NCBI GenBank assembly: GCA_900549525.1
Contig: UWSJ01000007.1
Location: 1 to 35,197 of the forward strand
Length of the DNA: 35,197 nucleotides
Reading direction: 5' to 3'
Origin: an uncultured Coriobacteriaceae bacterium
GTDB lineage: Bacteria > Actinomycetota > Coriobacteriia > Coriobacteriales > Atopobiaceae
The translations under genes were made by a program, and so were the position numbers. Below the pieces are notes generated by a model. It searched no databases, had not been told where the DNA came from, and saw only the letters and a list, made by a program, of their open reading frames with translations. Below are positions 6,694 to 13,271 of this stretch, one piece after another. Numbering within the stretch: position 1 is the first letter of the stretch; every line of letters starts with the position of its first letter.

Positions 6694-8364
6694 CTACTCC
6701 GCGCCCTTCTCGGCCGCCGCCGCAAGGCGCTCGGCGAGGTCGCGGATGCGCGCGTCGCAGCGATAGGCCGCCGGGCCCGCAAAGAACCTGGCCGAGATGG
6801 GCATCACGTCGTCCACGATCGTGAGGTCGTTCTCGGCAAGCGTGGTGCCCGTCTGCGTGATGTCGACGATGCGGTCGGTCATACCCACGATGGGACCCAG
6901 CTCGATGTTGCCGTGGAGGGCCAGGATGTCGACCTGCTGGCCGATGCGGTCGTAGTAGAGCTGCGTGATGCGCGGGTACTTGGTGGCCACGCGCATGGTG
7001 CCCCTCCAGGCGTAGGCCCGGTCGGCCTCGCCGGCGCGGGCGGCGGGCTCCGCCACGATCATGCGGCAGACGCCGTAGCCCAGGTCGACCACCTGGAGCA
7101 GGTCGAGGTTGGCCTCCACGAGCGAGTCGCGCCCGCAGATGCCGCAGTCCGCCCCACCATGGCCCACGAAGGCGGGGGCGTCCGTGGCACGCACGATGAC
7201 GTACTCGTAGTCACCGTCGCGGATGATGAGCTTGCGCCCATAGTCGGCAAGGCCGTCCACCGGAAGCCCCGCACGCTCAAGCAGCGCGAGCGTGGGCTTG
7301 AAGAGCGAGCCCTTGGGCACGGCGATGCGCAGGGGACGGCCCTTGATGTTGACGCCCGGCGTGGCGATGCCGCTCGTCCCCTGGCCGCGCTCGCCCAAGA
7401 CCTCCTGCAGGCGTTCGAGCGAGAGGGCAAAGCCGCAGGCGGCGACGCCGGGCATGCCAAGGTTGGCGAGCACCGCGTCGTAGCGGCCACCCGATCCCAG
7501 GCTCGCCGCGACCCCGTCTACGTAGGCCTTGAACACGATGTCCGTGTAATAGTCGAAGCTGTTGATGATGCTGAAGTCGAACGAGAGCGCCGGTGCCGCG
7601 GGCTTCTCAGCAAGGCCCGCCACAAGCGAGCGAAGCTCGGCGGTGCCACGGCGGCCAGCGGGCACGCAGGCGGCCTCGAGGAGCTCATCGATCTCGTCGA
7701 TGGCGGACGCGTCGCCGTGTACGCGCGGCAGACGCATGAGGGCGCGAGCAGCAGGCGCGGGCAGGTCGGCGGCACGCACGCACTCATCGAGCGAGACGAG
7801 GTCGGAGGCGTGCACGTAGCCAAGCACCTCGTCTCGGAAGGCGTCGGTGGGCGCCACCGCGTCGAGCAACGCCACGAGCGGACGCACCGAGCCGCAGGCG
7901 ATCCTCCACCCCTCGACGCCGAGCGCCGCGAGCGCCTCGCCCATGAGTGCCACGACCTCCACCTCGCCCGACACGTCATCGGCGCCGATGAGCTCCACGC
8001 CGAGCTGAGTGAACTGGCGGGGCTGGCCGCGCAGCGACGCCTGCTCGCGCACAACCGGCGCCTCGTAGCGCAGGCGAACAGGGAGCTCGCCCATGCCGTA
8101 GCGCTTGGCGGTCATGCGCGCGATGGGCAATGTGAGATCGGGACGCAGCATGAGCAAGCGGTCGTCGGAGTCGAACAGCTGGAACGGCGACCCCTTGATG
8201 CGGCCGGCGCGCTCCAGCACGGCACGATCCTCGAGCAGCGGCGTCTCGACCGGCAGGTAGCCGTGAGCCGAGAAGCAGGCGCGCGCCACGTCCTTGATGC
8301 GCTCGCGGGCCTCGGCCTCCTCCGGTAGGATGTCACGAAAGCCCCTCGGCGTTCCGTAGACCAC
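6694..8364 (-). CDS. hisZG: Fused HisZ-HisG: ATP phosphoribosyltransferase regulatory + catalytic subunits
   Basis: This 556-residue protein joins two proteins that are normally separate. Residues 1-325 are HisZ, the histidyl-tRNA synthetase-like regulatory subunit: PRGFRDILPEEA, LMLRPDLTLPIARM, LRYEAPVVREQ, GVELIGAD, NSFDYYTDIVFKAY and SGGRYDAVL. Residues 343-545 are a short-form HisG, which condenses ATP with PRPP in the first, histidine-inhibited step: LRIAVPKGSLF, GADCGICGRDSL, and the PRPP loop DITQTGTTLAEN (501-512). The short linker is EVLGERGQGTSGIATPGVN (residues 321-339). Both halves look intact and no frameshift is seen. The start is GTG at 8362-8364, with GGGGGAG 6 bases upstream. 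Short-form HisG needs HisZ for activity in the systems studied, so fusion would fix the ratio at 1:1. Confidence 0.93.
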   Translation of the reverse strand: MVYGTPRGFRDILPEEAEARERIKDVARACFSAHGYLPVETPLLEDRAVLERAGRIKGSPFQLFDSDDRLLMLRPDLTLPIARMTAKRYGMGELPVRLRYEAPVVREQASLRGQPRQFTQLGVELIGADDVSGEVEVVALMGEALAALGVEGWRIACGSVRPLVALLDAVAPTDAFRDEVLGYVHASDLVSLDECVRAADLPAPAARALMRLPRVHGDASAIDEIDELLEAACVPAGRRGTAELRSLVAGLAEKPAAPALSFDFSIINSFDYYTDIVFKAYVDGVAASLGSGGRYDAVLANLGMPGVAACGFALSLERLQEVLGERGQGTSGIATPGVNIKGRPLRIAVPKGSLFKPTLALLERAGLPVDGLADYGRKLIIRDGDYEYVIVRATDAPAFVGHGGADCGICGRDSLVEANLDLLQVVDLGYGVCRMIVAEPAARAGEADRAYAWRGTMRVATKYPRITQLYYDRIGQQVDILALHGNIELGPIVGMTDRIVDITQTGTTLAENDLTIVDDVMPISARFFAGPAAYRCDARIRDLAERLAAAAEKGAE

Positions 8365-8389
8365 GCGTATCTCCCCCGTTTCGGACTAA

Positions 8390-8423
8390 GACGCCGCCTG
8401 GACACAAGCCGCATGGCGGCGTC
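8390..8423 (-). promoter_or_regulatory. Stem-loop in the hisZG leader
   Basis: A perfect 9-bp stem, GACGCCGCC (8390-8398) with GGCGGCGTC (8415-8423), and a 16-base loop lies 26-59 bases before the hisZG GTG. There is no U-tract, so it is not an intrinsic terminator. No histidine-codon-rich leader peptide is visible, so classical his attenuation is not supported. It may affect mRNA stability or initiation. Confidence 0.45.
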
Positions 8424-8464
8424 AGAGGCAATCTGGTTATCGCTCGACGCTCCGCGATTTCAGG

Positions 8465-8490
8465 TGTCACTTTAGCATACTAAAGTGACA
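8465..8490 (-). promoter_or_regulatory. Perfect 26-bp operator-like palindrome upstream of hisZG
   Basis: Arms TGTCACTTTAG and CTAAAGTGACA (11 bp each, perfect) flank CATA, 101 bases upstream of the hisZG start codon. The inner part recurs at 3427-3446 in front of hisH, making a shared histidine repressor site likely. The regulator itself is not encoded in the window and I cannot name it. Another inverted repeat, GGTTC-5-GAACC, is at 8534-8548. The 8365-8650 interval has no convincing gene. Confidence 0.7.
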
Positions 8491-8650
8491 GTGACGCGAG
8501 ATTCGGTCCAGATTGCTCCGAAAACAGGTACGGGGTTCGTAAGGAACCGACTACGCCGCCATCGAAAACGACGGTCACACGGCCATCGGCGAGGGGCATC
8601 GAGACCGTCGACGGGGAGTCGGACGGCCGTCGGCGAGAGAACGGAGCGGC

Positions 8651-9124
8651 CTAACGAGCGTCGCCCACCTTGCCCTCGAACTCGCGGGCCGTGGAGGCAA
8701 GCTCCTCGCCCCGCGCCAGAAGCTCATCGGCCCGCAGGTGGAGCGCAAGGAGGTTTCGGCGGACGAACCGCTCGTAGGTCAACACGTCAAGGCAGGCCGA
8801 CACAAGGACAAGCGCCGCACAGGCGCACATGAGCACATGGAGCCACGGGGCCCCAATGCGCGGAGCCGACAGTACGAGCACGAGCGTCGTGAGGGCATAG
8901 ACCGCAACGTGCGAGAGGCAGTCGCGCAGGTGACGGTTGGCGCGCTCCGCCCGAAAGGACGCGCAGAGCTTCTCGAAGCTGCTATCGGACAGTCCGTCGA
9001 CGTAACGGATGACGGCTTCAGCGCCGTAGCGATCCTCGCAGCCGAGCGAACCACCCGCAGCCTCCCTCAGCACCTCAAGCCGTTTCGAGCCCGTAATGCC
9101 AGAACCACCATCACTCGTATCCAA
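8651..9124 (-). CDS. Hypothetical small membrane protein, two predicted helices
   Basis: I do not recognise the family. The 157-residue protein has a hydrophilic N-terminal part (1-68), two hydrophobic stretches at about 70-86 (LSHVAVYALTTLVLVLS) and 93-113 (PWLHVLMCACAALVLVSACL), and a charged helical C-terminus with LLALHLRADELLARGEELA. That fits a hairpin membrane protein with both ends in the cytoplasm. Codon use in the middle is GC-rich at third positions as in neighbours, supporting a real gene, but the first dozen codons are not. The longest frame starts at a TTG (9122-9124) with only a weak ribosome site, so the true start may lie downstream. It sits alone between the his and liv clusters. 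Confidence 0.55.
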   Translation of the reverse strand: MDTSDGGSGITGSKRLEVLREAAGGSLGCEDRYGAEAVIRYVDGLSDSSFEKLCASFRAERANRHLRDCLSHVAVYALTTLVLVLSAPRIGAPWLHVLMCACAALVLVSACLDVLTYERFVRRNLLALHLRADELLARGEELASTAREFEGKVGDAR

Positions 9125-9482
9125 AGGAACCCCCGTTCCGCGTCGTTACCCATAGGGTATGGCGGCGGCCCAGAGGAACGCGGCACGGATGGGCCGGAGG
9201 TACACATGAACGGGGGAACGGTTCGAGGCGATCAAATAGCGACAAAACACTGGTGACCAGAGGAGCGCTCGTGAATAACTCTACTTGTGCATGAGGTTTT
9301 CGCACCCGGCCAGATACAACGATGACAAACGCCAGGTAAAACTGCCGTCGGCTACTTCTCAGAGCTCAAAGGGTCATGCACAACTCGACTTTTTTCACAG
9401 CCGAGGAGGATGGCCGGCAGAGGACGGCATTTTGCACGCGCAAAACCCGCGCCCGCGGCGACATCGCCCGCCGCCCGTAATG
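9125..9482. other. Intergenic region, no convincing gene
   Basis: Between the hypothetical membrane protein and the liv terminator. Contains a small inverted repeat TACCC-ATA-GGGTA (9147-9159) about 25 bases upstream of the membrane-protein start, possibly promoter linked. The stretch around 9260-9400 is less GC-rich than surrounding genes. An open frame at 9285-9722 (+) runs antisense into livF and looks like a shadow. No RNA gene was recognised. Confidence 0.5.
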
Positions 9483-9513
9483 AAAAAGGCCGGCGCCCAA
9501 AGGCGCCGGCCTT
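9483..9513 (-). terminator. Strong intrinsic terminator of the liv operon
   Basis: A perfect 12-bp GC-rich stem, AAGGCCGGCGCC (9486-9497) with GGCGCCGGCCTT (9502-9513), and a 4-base loop. On the minus strand it is followed by a run of T (complement of AAAAA at 9483-9487). It lies 34 bases past the livF stop codon. Confidence 0.93.
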
Positions 9514-9546
9514 ACCAAAGCACGAGCGTAGCCCCCGAGAACGTCG

Positions 9547-10257
9547 TCAGCCGCCGAGGTAGGCCTGCTTCACGCGATCGTCGTTGGCAAGGTCGCTCGC
9601 CTTGCCGCTCATCGACACCGTACCCGTCTCGAGGACGTAGGCGCGGTCGGCGACGGAAAGCGCCATGCGCGCGTTCTGCTCCACCAGCAGCACCGTGGTG
9701 CCGGCATCGTGCAGCTGCTTGATGATGTCGAAGATCTCCTGCACGAGGATGGGGGCGAGGCCCATCGACGGCTCGTCGAGCATGAGCAGGCGCGGCTTGC
9801 TCATAAGGGCGCGCCCCATAGCGAGCATCTGCTGCTCGCCGCCGGAAAGCGTGCCGGCAACCTGGTTCTCGCGCTCCTTCAGGCGCGGGAAGCGCCGGAA
9901 GACATCATCGAGGCTCGTCGCAATCTCGCTGGCGTCCTTGCGCGTGAAGGCGCCCATCTCGAGGTTCTCTCGAACGCTCATCTGCAGGAACACGCGACGG
10001 CCCTCGGGGCAGAGCGCGATGCCCTTGCCCACGATGGTGTGCGGGGCGATGCCAAGCAGGCTCTCGCCGTCAAACTCCACCTTGCCCGAACGCGGCTTGA
10101 GGAGGCCCGCGACCGTGTTAAGCGTCGTGGACTTGCCGGCGCCGTTCGCACCGATGAGGGTGACGATCTCGCCCTCCTCGACGTCGAAGGAGATGCCCTT
10201 CACGGCGTGGATGGAACCGTAGTAGACGTTGAGGTCCTCAACGTGAAGAATGCTCAT
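9547..10257 (-). CDS. livF: Branched-chain amino acid ABC transporter ATPase LivF
   Basis: One of the two ATPases that drive high-affinity import of Leu/Ile/Val or related substrates. The 236-residue protein is full length for LivF. Walker A is GANGAGKST (36-44), the signature is LSGGEQQM, Walker B is LLMLDEPSMGLAP, and the H-loop region is LLVEQNARMAL; the last two are LivF-type. It acts at the inner face of the membrane as a heterodimer with LivG. It starts 2 bases after livG and is the last gene before the terminator at 9483-9513. True substrate cannot be read from this subunit. Confidence 0.95.
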   Translation of the reverse strand: MSILHVEDLNVYYGSIHAVKGISFDVEEGEIVTLIGANGAGKSTTLNTVAGLLKPRSGKVEFDGESLLGIAPHTIVGKGIALCPEGRRVFLQMSVRENLEMGAFTRKDASEIATSLDDVFRRFPRLKERENQVAGTLSGGEQQMLAMGRALMSKPRLLMLDEPSMGLAPILVQEIFDIIKQLHDAGTTVLLVEQNARMALSVADRAYVLETGTVSMSGKASDLANDDRVKQAYLGG

Positions 10258-10259
10258 GC

Positions 10260-11144
10260 CTAGGCCTCCTCGTCCTGCTTGCCCAGATAGGCCTCGATGA
10301 CCTGCGGGTTGCTCTGAATCTGCTCGGGCGTGCCCTTGGCGATAATCTTGCCGTAGTTGAGCACGGCGATGCCCTCGCAGATGCCCATGACCAGGTCCAT
10401 GTCGTGCTCGATGAGCATGACGGCGATCTGGAACTCGTCGCGGATGCGACGGATGTTGTCCATGAGCTCAGCCGTCTCGGACGGGTTCATGCCGGCGGCG
10501 GGCTCGTCGAGCAGCAGCAGCTTGGGGTGCGTGGCGAGCGCTCGGACGATCTCGAGCCTGCGCTGCGCGCCGTAGGGAAGGCTCCCGGCCACATGGTTGG
10601 CGAACACGCCCATGTCAAAGAAGTCGAGCAGCTCCATGGCACGCTCGTGCATCTTCTTCTCGGCGTCCCAGTAGGCGGGCAGACGGAACAGCGAGCTCCA
10701 CATGCCCTCCTTGACCTGGTTGTGCAGGCCAATCTTCACGTTGTCCTCAACGGAGAGCGAGGAGAACAGACGAATGTTCTGGAACGTACGCGCAATGCCC
10801 AGCTTGGAGGCAGCGGCGATGTCCATGCCGGCGGTGTCGTGCCCGTCGAGCATGATGGAGCCGCGCGTGGGCTGATAGACCTTCGTGAGCAGGTTGAACA
10901 CGGTGGTCTTGCCAGCACCGTTCGGGCCGATAAGACCCGCGATCTCGGTCTTGCCAACGGTGAAGTTGAAGTCCTCCACGGCGTGCAGACCACCGAAGTC
11001 AATGCCAAGGTGACGGCACTCGAGCACGGGGCGCTTGTCCACGTCGCGCTCGGGCACGATGGAGTCGCTCGGCAGCGGCACCATCTTGGTGTGCTCGCGG
11101 CGCTCGGCGGCGTGGCGCTCGGAGGCTGAGGTCTTAGCGGCCAT
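10260..11144 (-). CDS. livG: Branched-chain amino acid ABC transporter ATPase LivG
   Basis: Second ATPase of the Liv importer, 294 residues. Walker A is LIGPNGAGKTT, the Q-loop region is ARTFQNIRLF, the signature is LPYGAQRRLEI (family LSYGxQRRLEI), and Walker B is LLLLDEPAAGMNP. The C-terminus GTPEQIQSNPQVIEAYLG is typical. The ABC core starts only near residue 40 (VLECRHLGIDFGG); the first ~38 residues are a charged, probably disordered extension unusual for LivG. I chose the ATG at 11142-11144, overlapping livM by 11 bases, over the longer frame to 11174; a GGGG-rich ribosome site lies upstream. The core could also be reached from later internal starts such as the Met at MVPLPSD. Confidence 0.93.
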   Translation of the reverse strand: MAAKTSASERHAAERREHTKMVPLPSDSIVPERDVDKRPVLECRHLGIDFGGLHAVEDFNFTVGKTEIAGLIGPNGAGKTTVFNLLTKVYQPTRGSIMLDGHDTAGMDIAAASKLGIARTFQNIRLFSSLSVEDNVKIGLHNQVKEGMWSSLFRLPAYWDAEKKMHERAMELLDFFDMGVFANHVAGSLPYGAQRRLEIVRALATHPKLLLLDEPAAGMNPSETAELMDNIRRIRDEFQIAVMLIEHDMDLVMGICEGIAVLNYGKIIAKGTPEQIQSNPQVIEAYLGKQDEEA

Positions 11145-12240
11145 CGGCGTCGCCCCCCTTCGCGCCGTCCTCACGGACGGGCTTGCGGAATTTACCCTTG
11201 AGCGAGCTGAAGAACTGGCGCGCCGTCGCGTTGTTCGCCGCGATCGTCACGACGATCAGCAGGACCGCGTAGATCATCATGCGCCAGTCGTTGATCGCGC
11301 GCAGCAGCTCCGGGAGCACCGTGAGCAGCGCCGCGGAGATGACCGACCCGCGGATGTTGCCCATGCCGCCGAGCACGACGAACACGAGTACGAGGATCGA
11401 CAGGTTGAAGTCGAACTTCTTCGGAACGATCGACGAGAAGCCCTGGGCGTAGAACGCGCCGGCCATGCCGGCAAGCGCGGCGGCCACGACAAACGCCATG
11501 AGGCGGTACTTCGTGACGTTGACGCCCACGGACTCGGCGGCGATGCGGTTGTCGCGCACGGCCATGATCGCGCGGCCGCTGCGGCTGTTCATGAGGTTAA
11601 GCACGACGGTCACGGTCACGAGCACGAGGATGATGCCGACGGTGAACGTCGAGACCTTCGCGATGCCCGCGGCGCCCTGGGCGCCGTTGATGATGATCGT
11701 GCCCCGCGTCATGTTGAGCGACGCGGTGTCGGTCATCGAGAAGTGCAGGCCGCTCGCGTCAAAGCCGACGTAGATGCTATTGAGAATGTTCTTGATGATC
11801 TCGCCGAAGGCCAGCGTCACGATGGCGAGGTAGTCGCCGTGCAGGCGCATGACCGGGATGCCGACGACGAAGCCCACGACGCCGGCCACGATGGCACCGA
11901 CGACGAGCGAGATGATCAGCACGACGATCGGGTTCGCAACCGAGCTGTGCAGCATCGAGGCCACGGTCACGCCCGAGAACGCGCCGACGCTCATGAAGCC
12001 GGCGTGTCCGAGCGACAGCTCGCCCGAGATGCCGACGACGAGGTTGAGCGACACGGCCATGCAGACGTAGGCGCAGATCGGGATCAGCTGACCGGTGAGG
12101 GCGTTCGAAAGGTTGCCCGTGGCGATGAGCGCCTGCAGGATGACGTAGGCGCCGACGACGATCGCGTACGTGATGAGGTTGGAGCGAAGCTGTTTGGTGA
12201 TGCGGCGCTTCTCGGGCGCCTGGGCAGTTGCCTCCGCCAT
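11134..12240 (-). CDS. livM: Branched-chain amino acid ABC transporter permease LivM
   Basis: Membrane subunit that pairs with LivH to form the channel. The 368 residues contain about ten hydrophobic helices. The LivM hallmarks are visible: NLVVGISGELSLGHAGFMSVGAF, LRLHGDYLAIVTLAFGEI-like (MRLHGDYLAIVTLAFGEIIK), SRSGRAIMAVRDNRIAAESVGVN (ATPase-coupling loop) and VVLGGMGNIRGSVISAALL. Hydrophilic tails flank the helices: about 20 residues at the start and about 30 (KFRKPVREDGAKGGDADGR) at the end. It starts 3 bases after livH and overlaps livG. Confidence 0.95.
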   Translation of the reverse strand: MAEATAQAPEKRRITKQLRSNLITYAIVVGAYVILQALIATGNLSNALTGQLIPICAYVCMAVSLNLVVGISGELSLGHAGFMSVGAFSGVTVASMLHSSVANPIVVLIISLVVGAIVAGVVGFVVGIPVMRLHGDYLAIVTLAFGEIIKNILNSIYVGFDASGLHFSMTDTASLNMTRGTIIINGAQGAAGIAKVSTFTVGIILVLVTVTVVLNLMNSRSGRAIMAVRDNRIAAESVGVNVTKYRLMAFVVAAALAGMAGAFYAQGFSSIVPKKFDFNLSILVLVFVVLGGMGNIRGSVISAALLTVLPELLRAINDWRMMIYAVLLIVVTIAANNATARQFFSSLKGKFRKPVREDGAKGGDADGR

Positions 12241-12243
12241 GGC

Positions 12244-13125
12244 CTACACCTTCTCCCTGATGGCCTTGCCGAGAAGGCCGGTAGGCTTGATGAGCAGGAC
12301 GACGATGAGGATGGCGAACACGACGGCGTCGGAGAGCTGCGTCGAGATGTAGGCCTTCGTGAAGGTCTCGATGACGCCGAGCAGGATTCCGCCGAGGAAG
12401 GCGCCCGGGATGGAGCCGATGCCACCGAAGACGGCGGCCGTGAAGGCCTTGATGCCCGGCATCATGCCGACGGTCGGCGTCAGCACGGGGTAGGCCGTGC
12501 ACATGAGCACGCCGGCGACGGCGGCGAGGCCGGAGCCAATCGCGAACGTGAGCGAGATCGTCGAGTTGACGTTGATGCCCATGAGCGTTGCGGCACCGCG
12601 GTCCTCGGAGCAGGCGCGCATGGCCTTGCCCATACGAGTCTTGCCGGTGAAGAGCATGAGCCCCACCATGATGAGGACGCAGACCACGATCGTGACGATG
12701 GTCGTGGCGCTCACCGTGAGGCCGCCGTCAAACAGCGTCAGCGACGGCAGGTCGATGAGGTTCGGGAACGTCTTGGGGTCGCTCTTCCAGATGAGCAGCG
12801 CAGCGTTCTCGAGGAAGTAGCTCACGCCGATTGCGGTGATGAGCACGTCGAGCGAGCCGGCGCCACGCAGCGGCTTGTAGGCAAGCCGCTCGATCACGAT
12901 GCCCAGGACCGTGCAGCCAACGATGGCGAGCACGATACCAACCAGAGGCGGAAGCCCCAGGTAGCTCATGGCACAGAAGCAGATGTAGCCTCCGACCATA
13001 ATCACGTCGCCATGGGCGAAGTTCAGCATCTTCGCAATGCCGTACACCATGGTGTAGCCCAGCGCGATAAGCGCGTAGACGCTGCCGAGCGAGAGTCCGT
13101 TGATCAGGTTCGTCAGTATGCCCAT
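12244..13125 (-). CDS. livH: Branched-chain amino acid ABC transporter permease LivH
   Basis: Partner permease of LivM, 293 residues with about eight hydrophobic helices. Diagnostic segments are NGLSLGSVYALIALGYTMVYGIAKMLNFAHGDVIMVG at the N-terminus, ERLAYKPLRGAGSLDVLITAIGVSYFLEN, the coupling loop TRMGKAMRACSEDRGAATLMGIN, and AFTAAVFGGIGSIPGAFLGG. The gene lies 146 bases after livK, separated by stem-loops, while livM follows after 3 bases. This spacing is the usual way of making more binding protein than permease from one transcript. Confidence 0.95.
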   Translation of the reverse strand: MGILTNLINGLSLGSVYALIALGYTMVYGIAKMLNFAHGDVIMVGGYICFCAMSYLGLPPLVGIVLAIVGCTVLGIVIERLAYKPLRGAGSLDVLITAIGVSYFLENAALLIWKSDPKTFPNLIDLPSLTLFDGGLTVSATTIVTIVVCVLIMVGLMLFTGKTRMGKAMRACSEDRGAATLMGINVNSTISLTFAIGSGLAAVAGVLMCTAYPVLTPTVGMMPGIKAFTAAVFGGIGSIPGAFLGGILLGVIETFTKAYISTQLSDAVVFAILIVVLLIKPTGLLGKAIREKV

Positions 13126-13141
13126 GCCGCCTCCTTCCTTC

Positions 13142-13244
13142 CGTGCGCACGCCCGTCGGGCGCACGCGAGCCTTTCGTGCGCGACCCGCGGGCACGCACA
13201 GCCAAAACAGCAAGGCGGAGACCCGCGCTTCCGGGTCCCCGCCT
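13142..13244 (-). promoter_or_regulatory. Stem-loops between livK and livH
   Basis: AGGCGGAGACCCG (13213-13225) pairs with CGGGTCCCCGCCT (13232-13244) with one mismatch and a 6-base loop. On the minus strand it is followed by TTGCTGTTTTGG, a poor U-tract, so it looks like a leaky terminator or an mRNA-protecting hairpin. A second weaker hairpin, CGTGCGC (13142-13148) with GCGCACG (13160-13166), lies just before the livH ribosome site. Confidence 0.6.
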
Positions 13245-13271
13245 CAGGGTCAATCAGTCGTCCGAGGGCAC

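Noticed and set aside
5219..6766. 515-residue plus-strand frame opposite hisD
   Set aside because: His/Arg/Gly-rich translation typical of the complement of a GC-rich gene; hisD on the other strand is certain.
8365..8460. Histidine leader peptide (hisL-type attenuation)
   Set aside because: The short frame beginning at the ATG near 8414 encodes no histidine run, and there is no terminator hairpin with a U-tract.
8738..9256. 172-residue plus-strand frame opposite the hypothetical membrane protein
   Set aside because: No family features; the minus frame has coherent membrane helices and better codon use. Not fully excluded.
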